DNA of 20,709 nucleotides, taken from the NCBI GenBank assembly GCA_025351145.1, contig JANXWM010000642.1, positions 1 to 20,709 of the forward strand. The letters run 5' to 3'. The translations under genes and the position numbers were made by a program. Numbering within the stretch: the stretch's first letter is position 1; every line of letters starts with the position of its first letter. Source of the DNA: Chitinophagaceae bacterium (lineage in GTDB: Bacteria > Bacteroidota > Bacteroidia > Chitinophagales > Chitinophagaceae). The notes under the pieces were generated by a model. It saw only the letters and a program-made list of their open reading frames with translations, was not told where the DNA came from and did no database searches. This document shows, piece after piece, positions 6,948 through 14,818 of the stretch.

Positions 6948-9398
6948 ATGATTAAAATAAACACCACCAATAAGTATATAAATGCTGTACTTAAAATAAC
7001 AGGCTTATTTGTTTTGCTTGTTGTTTTACTTTTTTTTATTGCCGCAGCCTACATCCATTTTAACAAAGACAGTATTGCAGAAAAAATAAAATCACAGATT
7101 GACAGCGCCATTAACGGGAGCATAACGATTGCTGATCTTGATGTATCGCTGTTAAGCACTTTTCCAAATGCTGCGGTAAACCTTGAGCAGGTAAGGGTGC
7201 TGGATACACAATATCATAAGCCTTTGCTGCAGGCTGAGGTAATATCTGTACGTATAAACATTTTTCAGTTACTGCAATCCAACCCTGACATTGCTAAGCT
7301 CGTAATATCCAACAGTAAGTTTGATCTCTTTACAGATTCTAACGGCTACAGCAATGCTTCCATTTTTGCAAAAAAGAAAACGGCAAAAGCAGGTAACGCA
7401 TCTTCCGCTATTGTACGCAAAGTAGAGTTACAAAATTTTGAAGTCTCCATTGCAAATGACACAAGAAAAAAATTATATGCATTTACTTTTAAAGATCTGT
7501 CTGCAGCTATCGACAGGGATGATTCATTGCTCCAGATAAAACTCGACGAAGACTGCCTCATTAAAGGTCTCGGGTTTAACCTGCCCAAAGGCAGCTACCT
7601 GCAAAACCAAACATTAGAAGCAAAAAACTGGCATCTTACTTTTAATACCATTTCGCAGGATATTTATTTTGATAAATCAACCATCAGTATCAATAAGCAC
7701 CCGTACGATTTAGAAGGCAGGTTTCATTTTAAAGATTCTTCCTGGTTTCGGTTGCATGTAGTAACACAAAATGTTCCCTATAAAATGGCGGCAGCAATAC
7801 TCACAGAAAAAATACAGAAGAAGTTATTCCTCATGAATTTAGAAAAGCCGCTTGATTCGCTTGAAGCAGATATCAGTGGCCCATTGGAAAAAAGAAGCGA
7901 CCCTTATTTAACAGCTACTTTTACCACAAAAGGCAACGATATAACCACACCCGTTATTTCTTTCAATAACTGCAGTTTCTCCGGTAAATTCGATAACCAT
8001 ATAAGCGATTCTTTAGAGCCCGAAGACGAGAATACGAAAGTTACATTCAATAATTTCAAGGCCAGTTGGGGCGATATAGCCTTAAGTACGGACAGCCTGG
8101 AAGTGTTTAATCTTGCACAGCCCATAATGAAATTTAATTTTCAATCGCAATGTACTTTTAAACAGCTCGATGATCAGCTTGCACTCGAAACAATTAGCTT
8201 TACAGGAGGCAAAGCCCATCTCTCGCTTCAGTACGATGGGCCGCTTATACCCGATGCATCGCTTCTCTCAAAACTAACCGCCAATATAAAAATCGAAAAT
8301 GGCACATTGCTCTACGAACCGCGAAACCTAAGCTTTACCAACTGCAATGGCAATGTCTCTGTATCAGAAAATAACATCTCGGTCGACAGGTTAACATGCG
8401 ATGTAAAACAAAACCATTTCGAAATAAATATTGCAGGTTTTAATGTAAACAAGCTCGCTCAAAAAGATTCCGGCAAAACTTTTATTGCCTGCAATGTATT
8501 TACGCCATCGCTTAATCTTGGTGATTTTAAAGCAGCATTTTCGTCGCAAAAAACCGTAAAGAAAAAAAAGGGTATCAGCAAACTTGCTTCCACCGCTTTA
8601 CTTATTGATAACCTTTTAGAAAAAGGTGATATGCAGCTAAACTTAAAAGCCCCGCTAATACAGTTAAACAATTTTACTGCAACTAATGCAGAAGCCCGGT
8701 TGCTCTTTCAGCAGGACGACTGGCAGGTTGAAAAAGCTTACCTGCAGCATGCTGGCGGCAGCTTAAATGTTTCAGGAAAAATACACCAGGTAAACCCCAA
8801 TTACCACGAAGCAAATGCAACGCTTAATTTAAAAAATGTAGATGTAAGAAAAGTATTTTATGCCTTCGATAATTTTGGGCAGGATGGCATGAGCTACACC
8901 AACCTGCGCGGTAAAATGAACACCGACGCCAAACTCACACTTGGCCTCAACAATAAAGGGCAATTGATCAGTAATTCAATGAAAGGCATAGTAGATTTCT
9001 CCATTAAAAACGGGGCACTCATCAATTACGAACCAATACAGGAAATAGGCAAAAATTTTTTAAAAAACCGCGACTTAACCAACGTAACTTTTGCCGAACT
9101 TAAAGACAGGTTATCCATCAACGGCAACCTTATACAGATCAACCGCATGGAGATAGCCTCCAGCGCATTAACCATGTATGTAGACGGCGTATACAGTTTT
9201 AAAGAAGGTACCGACATCAGCATACAAATACCCTTAAGCAATCTCAAAAACATCGACACAACTGCGGCTGTAACAAACAAGGGCACCGATGCAAAAGTAG
9301 GGCCCAGCATATATCTCAGGGCCAAAGACGGCATATCCGGCAAAGTAAAAATTGGTGTAGACGTGTTAAGGATGTTCCGTAAAAAGAAGAAAAATTAA
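6948..9398 (+). CDS. AsmA-like family membrane-anchored protein
   Basis: An 816-residue protein with one N-terminal membrane segment (about residues 12-38, LKITGLFVLLVVLLFFIAAAYI) and a long beta-rich periplasmic part. The first 120 residues match the AsmA N-terminal pattern: the membrane helix, then a region ending ...GSITIADLDVSLLSTFPNAAVNLEQVRVLD, with the L-S-L-L-x-x-F-P motif. The C-terminal 200 residues (LRGKMNTDAKLTLGL to SIQIPLSNL) resemble the AsmA_2 C-terminal region. AsmA-like proteins form long hydrophobic grooves and are now thought to carry phospholipids between inner and outer membrane; that role is inferred for this member. An ATG at 6924 would place the start inside the terminator hairpin, so the ATG at 6948 is preferred. 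Repeat element C begins 20 bp after the stop. Confidence 0.85.
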   Translation: MIKINTTNKYINAVLKITGLFVLLVVLLFFIAAAYIHFNKDSIAEKIKSQIDSAINGSITIADLDVSLLSTFPNAAVNLEQVRVLDTQYHKPLLQAEVISVRINIFQLLQSNPDIAKLVISNSKFDLFTDSNGYSNASIFAKKKTAKAGNASSAIVRKVELQNFEVSIANDTRKKLYAFTFKDLSAAIDRDDSLLQIKLDEDCLIKGLGFNLPKGSYLQNQTLEAKNWHLTFNTISQDIYFDKSTISINKHPYDLEGRFHFKDSSWFRLHVVTQNVPYKMAAAILTEKIQKKLFLMNLEKPLDSLEADISGPLEKRSDPYLTATFTTKGNDITTPVISFNNCSFSGKFDNHISDSLEPEDENTKVTFNNFKASWGDIALSTDSLEVFNLAQPIMKFNFQSQCTFKQLDDQLALETISFTGGKAHLSLQYDGPLIPDASLLSKLTANIKIENGTLLYEPRNLSFTNCNGNVSVSENNISVDRLTCDVKQNHFEINIAGFNVNKLAQKDSGKTFIACNVFTPSLNLGDFKAAFSSQKTVKKKKGISKLASTALLIDNLLEKGDMQLNLKAPLIQLNNFTATNAEARLLFQQDDWQVEKAYLQHAGGSLNVSGKIHQVNPNYHEANATLNLKNVDVRKVFYAFDNFGQDGMSYTNLRGKMNTDAKLTLGLNNKGQLISNSMKGIVDFSIKNGALINYEPIQEIGKNFLKNRDLTNVTFAELKDRLSINGNLIQINRMEIASSALTMYVDGVYSFKEGTDISIQIPLSNLKNIDTTAAVTNKGTDAKVGPSIYLRAKDGISGKVKIGVDVLRMFRKKKKN

Positions 9399-9418
9399 AC
9401 CGCAATTTTGAATACTTT

Positions 9419-9512
9419 TTAGCCCGGCATTTGAACAAGCATGAAGCATCCGTTGCGTCGCACTCTTGTACTGTTGGATTATATATTGAGCTTTTACCGA
9501 AGCGTAGGGTAG
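9419..9512 (+). repeat. Palindromic element copy C, left half
   Basis: Left end TTAGCCC (9419-9425), exactly 27 bp, perfect core TTGCGTCGCACTCTTGTAC (9453-9471), then the inner arm with TGAGCTTTTA and AAGCGTAGG up to about 9512. The inner arm is shared in inverse form with the right half at 10021-10120. Confidence 0.85.
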
Positions 9513-9724
9513 GAATAAAAAAAGCAAGCAAAGTACTTTTTATAGGTAAATTCATATTTAAAATTTGTATTGCTGCCACAACAATTGCAAATGGTGAACA
9601 TTAATTTATTGGTGCCCATAATTATATTTATATTGCTATGGCACAAATTAATGTGTTAGCTATAATAATAATGAGCATTCAAGTTCTAAATATCATTTAA
9701 TTGATTTGACAAGCGGAAATAACA
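9513..9724. other. AT-rich stretch inside element C, no gene seen
   Basis: About 210 bp of AT-rich DNA between the left half of element C and the 87-residue gene. It holds only very short open frames (up to about 22 codons) that I would not call genes. TTGATTTG at 9701-9708 is a 7-of-8 match to the -7 promoter box and could serve the downstream gene. Confidence 0.35.
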
Positions 9725-9988
9725 ATGAACGAAGTAATTGAATATGTAATTCCTACGCTTAAAAAGCTTTCTATAAGACACGAATTACATAAGTTTGATT
9801 CAGGTGCTGCTATGATAGATATTTGGGTAAATGAAAAGTTTTATTGCGTTCAACTTTTCGAAGATTTTATAGGATTAAGTTTGGTGACAGAAGATTCTGG
9901 ATTCAGTACAATCCCTGATGTTACTTATAAAAATATTTCTGAGTTCAAGCCAGATTTTGAAAAATTAATCAGGCTTGCCAAAAAGTAA
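9725..9988 (+). CDS. Unrecognised 87-residue protein carried within element C
   Basis: I do not recognise this protein. It is 87 residues, soluble in appearance, with a predicted helix at the start (MNEVIEYVIPTLKKLS), a beta-rich centre (AMIDIWVNEKFYCVQLFEDFIGLSLV) and a C-terminal helix (FKPDFEKLIRLAKK). There is no signal peptide or membrane segment. Size and alternating pattern would fit small immunity-type or accessory proteins, but no motif supports that. Its surroundings are AT-richer than the neighbouring host genes. It sits exactly between the two inverted halves of a palindromic element, as if carried by it. The ATG at 9725 is the first in frame and gives a compact complete protein. 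Confidence 0.65.
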   Translation: MNEVIEYVIPTLKKLSIRHELHKFDSGAAMIDIWVNEKFYCVQLFEDFIGLSLVTEDSGFSTIPDVTYKNISEFKPDFEKLIRLAKK

Positions 9989-10020
9989 TCAAATAAAATT
10001 ACGTCGCCGTTGACAGTGTT

Positions 10021-10120
10021 GTCACCCTCAACCTACGCTTAGATAAAAGCTCAGTAAAGTATCTGAACGTACAAGAGTGCGACGCAAGTAAAGCTTCATG
10101 CTTATTCTTAGGCCGGGTAA
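10021..10120 (-). repeat. Palindromic element copy C, right half
   Basis: Inner arm with CCTACGCTT and TAAAAGCTCA (10031-10052), perfect inverse core GTACAAGAGTGCGACGCAA (10069-10087), right end GCCGGGTAA (10112-10120), the near-inverse of TTAGCCCGGC at the left end. Together with 9419-9512 it bounds a 702-bp unit. Confidence 0.85.
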
Positions 10121-10243
10121 AAAATATTTTAACTCCATTTGTAATTTTAATGATGCCGTGTAGGTTGCTTTCAATATTTTAGAGCCCTCAATCACTAAAC
10201 GCTAACATCGCTTAAACCAAAAATCAACATAAATATACCACTC

Positions 10244-13200
10244 ATGAAATGCAGAAGTTTACTTACAGCATTGCTGTTTTGCAATGTTTTGTTTTGTCTT
10301 GCTCAACCACAAGGTGTAAAGATTATCCCACCGCAAAAGCAATATGCAGATGCAATGCGGCCTTACTACGATACCGCTAAGCGAAAGCTTGTAATACCAT
10401 CAATGCAGAATGCTGCATTTGATACCAAAAGCCTTTTACCGGCACAGATAATGGACAAAGGCGCCGCCGCTAATTTTCATTTAACAAAAGACCTGAATAC
10501 AAAAACAGATGGCAATCCGTACAATTACAGCCTAACATCTGCCAATGGCCAGTACACCGTAGTGAACAATATAAGTTATTTTGCTGCCGATGATGGCTTG
10601 CATGGTACAGAGCTGTGGAGAAGTGATGTAACCACTGCCGGTAGTTATTTGGTAAAGGATATTAATCCGGGAGTTGACGGTTCAAATGTATTTGGACTAA
10701 CCGCAGCAAACGGAAAAGTTTATTTTTCTGCCACTACCGTTGCAGAAGGTACCGAACTCTGGATAAGTGATGGAACAGAAGCAGGCACTAAATTGCTGAA
10801 GGATATTTTAACAGGCAGTGAAAGTGGCTCCCCGCTTTTTTTGTACACGGTAAACAACACCGTTTTTTTTACAACAAACGGCAGCACGGGGCTTTTTAGC
10901 AGTGAGCTTTGGAAAACGGATGGCACCGCTGCTGGAACGGTGGTAGTAAAAGATTTATATGCTTCCGGAAATTATACTTCTTCCGCTTTCCAGTTTTCAT
11001 CAGCCAACGGGCTGCTTTATTTTACGGCAAGCTCCAATACCAATGGCCGCGAATTGTGGCGCAGCGATGGAACAGATGCAGGCACATTTATGGTAAAAGA
11101 TATTAACCCTGACAATTACGATTTTAATGGCCCAAGTTTTTTAACTGCTTACAATAATCATCTTTATTTTACTGCCTATGACGGGGTAAGCAATAAATTG
11201 TGGCTAACAGATGGTACCACTGCAGGTACAGCTATTGCTCCCGGTGGTAATGGTGTAACTTTTGAACAAAATTTCTTTTTTCAGAATGTGCCTTTCGCTG
11301 TAATTGGAAATACCATGTATATGAAAGCCACAACCGCGGCTACAGGAACCGAAATGTATAAGTACAATGCTACAAATGCAGCGGGTCTGGTGTTATTAAA
11401 AGATATTATTGCTGGTTCGGGCAGTAGTAATATAGATTATTACAACATAGTGGCAGCAGGTAATACACTGTTCTTTTCGGTAATAAATGCAGATAACAGT
11501 TACTCATTATGGGCGACGAAAGGCGGAGCCAATAATACGATAGCTGTAAAGAACTTTGGTTTCCAGGAATACCTGAATACTTTTACTGATGGCTACGGAA
11601 CATTGTTCTTTTCAAAATTCGATACCACTTACGGGTATGAGTTATGGAAGAGCGATGGCACGGCAGCAGGAACTGCTTTAACAGCCGATATAAATCCCGG
11701 TAATTACAGCTCCAGCCCTTATGATATGACCCCTTGTAACAACAAGATTTTGTTTGATGCCCGTACACTTAAATACGGTAATGAATTGTGGAAGACCGAC
11801 GGTACAACAGCGGGCACAAAACAGGTTAAAGATATTAATAAGACTACCACCGCAGGTTCTTATGCCGCTGGTAATTCTGGGCAGGCTGTGCTTGCAAATG
11901 GAATTGTTTTTGTAGCAAACACTCCTGAATATGGCAGTGAATTATACAGGTCAGATGGCACTGCTAATGGAACTGCATTAGTTGCAGATATTATTCCTGG
12001 TGAAAACGGATCAGATATTCAGAACGCTACCGCCAACGGCAAAAATGTTTATTTCACCTCTACAGTGTATACGACTGGCAGCCCGTCAAGATCTATATAC
12101 AGATCAAATGGTTCAGCTGTGGTTAAAGTAGTTGACGTTGATTATTTCAATTACTATATAAATAGCATCGCTGTTGCCGATAATGGCATGTTGTTTTACC
12201 AGGTGTATAATAATTATACAGGGCAGAATGAGGTTTGGCGTTCCAATGGCACGCCTGCCGGAACTTACCAGGTACATGCAGGTTACAGCTATAACTCCTA
12301 TATAATAACTGCGGGTAATACGGCCTTTTTTAATGGCAACGATGATATAAATGGAACTGAACTGTGGAAAAGCGACGGTACCGTTGCCGGCACATCTATC
12401 GTTAAAGATATTTTTACCGGAAGCAGCAGTTCTTCGCCATACAGCTATTTTGCTTTCAACGGAGCGGCTTATTTTGCGGCCTATGATGGCACCTCAAGCT
12501 CGAATAGTTTCTGGAAGAGTGACGGAACTGCTGCGGGTACTTTAAAACTTGCAGATGTATCCCCTTACTCAGCGTACTCTTATTTTGACGCTATACAACA
12601 TATTTGCGTTTCTGGTAATGCACTTTATTTTAGCGGTTATACCTATGATTATGGAATGGAACTCTGGAAAACGAATGGCACTGCTGCCGGTACCAAACTG
12701 GTTAAAGATATTAATCCGGGATATAGCGCTTCCAATCCGGCTTTTCTTACAGATGTAAGCGGGGGATTATTTTTTACTGCAGATGATGGCGTGCATGGTA
12801 TTGAACTATGGGCGAGCAAAGGCAAAGCAACCAATACGCTGCTGGTGAAAGATATAACAACCGGCATAAACTCAACAAACTTTTACAGCATGTGTGGTGC
12901 AGCCGGCAAATGTTTCTTTAGTAACAATGGGTATCTATGGTCTTCTACCGGGGTTGAATCGGGAACAAACCTTGTTTCAGATTCTGTTATGGCAAACGTT
13001 AACGGAATAAATGGTCTTATTGCCAATGGAAATAAATTGTTCTTTGGCGGGTATACTTACCAGTATGGCTCAGAACTGTATGAAGGCGATGCATCACTGG
13101 TTTCTTTCGCATCTGTAAAAAGTGAAGAGCAGAATGAAGCCATAGCAAAGCCAGTTTCTTTCGATGCAAAAATTTCCCCTAACCCAGTTGCATCAAGTGC

Positions 13201-13396
13201 TTTGCTGCAATTGACAGGTGAGGTAAAAAATGCAAGTGTAACTTTATCTGATATGAGCGGAAAAGTTTTGTGGAGCACAACGGTCAATAATACCATGCAG
13301 ATAAAATTGCCTGTTGAGAAACTAACGAAAGGAATTTATATTGTTTCTGTAAAAAGCGGATCAGCAACTAAAACAATTAAGCTTTTGAAACAGTAA
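10244..13396 (+). CDS. Secreted ELWxxDGTxxGT-repeat protein with T9SS sorting domain
   Basis: A 1050-residue exported protein. Residues 1-20 form a signal peptide (MKCRSLLTALLFCNVLFCLA, then Q). From about residue 95 to 965 it is built of about 16 to 18 repeats of roughly 50 residues, each with the ELWxxDGTxxGT signature, for example GTELWISDGTEAGTK, GRELWRSDGTDAGTF and GNELWKTDGTTAGTK. Some copies are worn, such as GTEMYKYNATNAAGL and SRSIYRSNGSAVV. Such repeats probably form blades of a propeller-like or extended beta structure. The last 75 residues (from KISPNPVASSALLQL to GIYIVSVKSGSATKTIKLLKQ) are a Por secretion-tail type sorting domain, marking export by the type IX system to the cell surface or medium. 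The ligand or function is not known. An intrinsic terminator follows 21 bp after the stop. Confidence 0.93.
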   Translation: MKCRSLLTALLFCNVLFCLAQPQGVKIIPPQKQYADAMRPYYDTAKRKLVIPSMQNAAFDTKSLLPAQIMDKGAAANFHLTKDLNTKTDGNPYNYSLTSANGQYTVVNNISYFAADDGLHGTELWRSDVTTAGSYLVKDINPGVDGSNVFGLTAANGKVYFSATTVAEGTELWISDGTEAGTKLLKDILTGSESGSPLFLYTVNNTVFFTTNGSTGLFSSELWKTDGTAAGTVVVKDLYASGNYTSSAFQFSSANGLLYFTASSNTNGRELWRSDGTDAGTFMVKDINPDNYDFNGPSFLTAYNNHLYFTAYDGVSNKLWLTDGTTAGTAIAPGGNGVTFEQNFFFQNVPFAVIGNTMYMKATTAATGTEMYKYNATNAAGLVLLKDIIAGSGSSNIDYYNIVAAGNTLFFSVINADNSYSLWATKGGANNTIAVKNFGFQEYLNTFTDGYGTLFFSKFDTTYGYELWKSDGTAAGTALTADINPGNYSSSPYDMTPCNNKILFDARTLKYGNELWKTDGTTAGTKQVKDINKTTTAGSYAAGNSGQAVLANGIVFVANTPEYGSELYRSDGTANGTALVADIIPGENGSDIQNATANGKNVYFTSTVYTTGSPSRSIYRSNGSAVVKVVDVDYFNYYINSIAVADNGMLFYQVYNNYTGQNEVWRSNGTPAGTYQVHAGYSYNSYIITAGNTAFFNGNDDINGTELWKSDGTVAGTSIVKDIFTGSSSSSPYSYFAFNGAAYFAAYDGTSSSNSFWKSDGTAAGTLKLADVSPYSAYSYFDAIQHICVSGNALYFSGYTYDYGMELWKTNGTAAGTKLVKDINPGYSASNPAFLTDVSGGLFFTADDGVHGIELWASKGKATNTLLVKDITTGINSTNFYSMCGAAGKCFFSNNGYLWSSTGVESGTNLVSDSVMANVNGINGLIANGNKLFFGGYTYQYGSELYEGDASLVSFASVKSEEQNEAIAKPVSFDAKISPNPVASSALLQLTGEVKNASVTLSDMSGKVLWSTTVNNTMQIKLPVEKLTKGIYIVSVKSGSATKTIKLLKQ

Positions 13397-13417
13397 TATT
13401 TTTTTAAAAATAAGGTT

Positions 13418-13464
13418 AACCGCAGCGGCGAAGAAAAATATTTTCTATACTGCTGCGGTTTTTT
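13418..13464 (+). terminator. Intrinsic terminator after the ELW-repeat gene
   Basis: AACCGCAGC (13418-13426) pairs with GCTGCGGTT (13452-13460), followed by a T-run to 13464. The inner 25 bases can fold further through AAAATATTTT. Confidence 0.88.
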
Positions 13465-13499
13465 GTTGATCCTTTTTCCAGTCTTTGCCATTCAGTTTT

Positions 13500-13596
13500 C
13501 GCTTCGAACTTCGCTGCGGTAAAAGCTCATTCATAATCAAAACGTACAAGAGTGCGACGCAAGAGAAGCATCATAGTATTACCTCTGTTTGGCTCA
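13500..13596 (-). repeat. Palindromic element copy D, right half only
   Basis: Inner arm with TAAAAGCTCA (13520-13529), perfect inverse core GTACAAGAGTGCGACGCAA (13544-13562), 27 bp, perfect right end TGGCTCA (13590-13596). At the place where the left core should lie (about 13424-13442) there is instead the terminator of the upstream gene, so the left half is missing. Confidence 0.8.
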
Positions 13597-13615
13597 AGAA
13601 AAAAGTTTAAACTTG
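13588..13615 (+). promoter_or_regulatory. Putative promoter of the hydrolase gene
   Basis: TTTG (13588-13591) as -33 box and TAAACTTG (13608-13615), a 7-of-8 match to the -7 consensus, separated by 16 bp (slightly short). The ATG follows 11 bp later. The -33 box lies within the terminal repeat of element D. Confidence 0.35.
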
Positions 13616-13626
13616 TACTTTAAAAA

Positions 13627-14667
13627 ATGTACCGTATGAAGAAAATAATTGCCTTTTTATTTGTTGTATCAGCAGCCTGTCAGCAACCAAAACCCGTTGA
13701 AAGCAGCATTTCGGTAAAGGATTATTTTGCGCCAAAAGATAGCGGCGTACAAAGCGGCGGCGTAGAAATGATTCCCGTAAAAACAACCGTGGGCACTTTT
13801 AATGTGTGGACAAAAACCATTGGCAACAACCCTCGCATTAAAGTACTGCTGCTACATGGCGGCCCTGCAATGACGCATGAGTATATGGAATGTTTCGAAA
13901 GCTTTTTTCCGCAGCAGGGTTTTGAAATGATCGAGTACGATCAGCTTGGTTCTTACTACAGCGATCAGCCCAAAGACAGCAGCCTTTGGACCACAGACCG
14001 CTTTGTGGAAGAGGTAGAACAGGTGCGCATTGCGCTTAATTTAAACAAAGATAATTTTTACCTGCTCGGCAATTCGTGGGGTGGCTTACTCGGCATGGAG
14101 TACGCACTAAAATACCAGCAAAATTTAAAAGGCCTTATTGTATGCAACATGATGGCGAGTATTCCTGCGTACGAAAAATACAATGAAAAGCTTCGCACAG
14201 AAATGCGTAAATCGCTGGTGGATTCGCTGCAGAATTACGAGGCCAAAGGCATGTATAAAGACCCCACTTACCTGTCGTTGGTGTACAGCGAATATTATGC
14301 AAAACATCTTTGCCGCCTGCCCGTTTTGCCAGACGGCGTAAACCGTGCATTTAAACATACAAACGATGAAATTTATGTAATGATGCAGGGCCCAAGCGAG
14401 TTTAAAACCGGTGGCCGCCTGCTTACCTGGGACAGGAGCAAAGATCTGCCCAATATAAAAGTGCCCACGCTTATGGTTGGTGCCCATTTCGATACCATGG
14501 ATCCTGATTACATGAAATGGATGAGCACGCAGGTACAGCAGGGCCGCAGTTTATATTGCCCAGAAGGCAGCCACCTTGCTATGTGGGACGATCAGCCGCA
14601 TTTTTACCCCGGCGTAATTCAGTTTATAAAAGATGTAGATGCAGGAACATTTAAAGGCGGGAAATAA
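13627..14667 (+). CDS. Alpha/beta hydrolase, proline iminopeptidase-like (S33)
   Basis: A 346-residue exported hydrolase. The N-terminus (MKKIIAFLFVVSAACQQ from the second ATG) looks like a lipoprotein signal with Cys18 as lipid site, though the SAAC box lacks the usual leucine at -3. The domain has the HGGP oxyanion loop of proline iminopeptidases (residues 77-80, LLLHGGPAM), the nucleophile S150 in GNSWGG, a likely acid D289 in VGAHFDTMD and the histidine H316 in EGSHLAMW. The S33 family removes N-terminal proline or related residues from small peptides, but many members are general hydrolases or esterases, so the exact substrate is open. The ATG at 13627 is the first; the one at 13636 gives a tidier signal. 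It stands alone between half-elements D and E. Confidence 0.88.
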   Translation: MYRMKKIIAFLFVVSAACQQPKPVESSISVKDYFAPKDSGVQSGGVEMIPVKTTVGTFNVWTKTIGNNPRIKVLLLHGGPAMTHEYMECFESFFPQQGFEMIEYDQLGSYYSDQPKDSSLWTTDRFVEEVEQVRIALNLNKDNFYLLGNSWGGLLGMEYALKYQQNLKGLIVCNMMASIPAYEKYNEKLRTEMRKSLVDSLQNYEAKGMYKDPTYLSLVYSEYYAKHLCRLPVLPDGVNRAFKHTNDEIYVMMQGPSEFKTGGRLLTWDRSKDLPNIKVPTLMVGAHFDTMDPDYMKWMSTQVQQGRSLYCPEGSHLAMWDDQPHFYPGVIQFIKDVDAGTFKGGK

Positions 14668-14693
14668 AATAATAATTGTTCCGTAATTTTTTT

Positions 14694-14790
14694 GGAGCCA
14701 GACTGAAGTCCTTTTTTTGATCGTTCCTTGCGTCGCACACTTGTACATTCAGAATATAATTGAGCTGTGAAAAACAGCAAGCGAAATAAT
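14694..14790 (+). repeat. Palindromic element copy E, left half only
   Basis: Left end GGAGCCA (14694-14700), exactly 27 bp, core TTGCGTCGCACACTTGTAC with one mismatch (14728-14746), then an inner arm with TATAATTGAGC as in copy A. No inverse core follows at the expected 14848-14866; the next gene occupies that place. Confidence 0.75.
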
Positions 14791-14818
14791 GAATTTCTAA
14801 CTATTAAAATGCTGTTGT

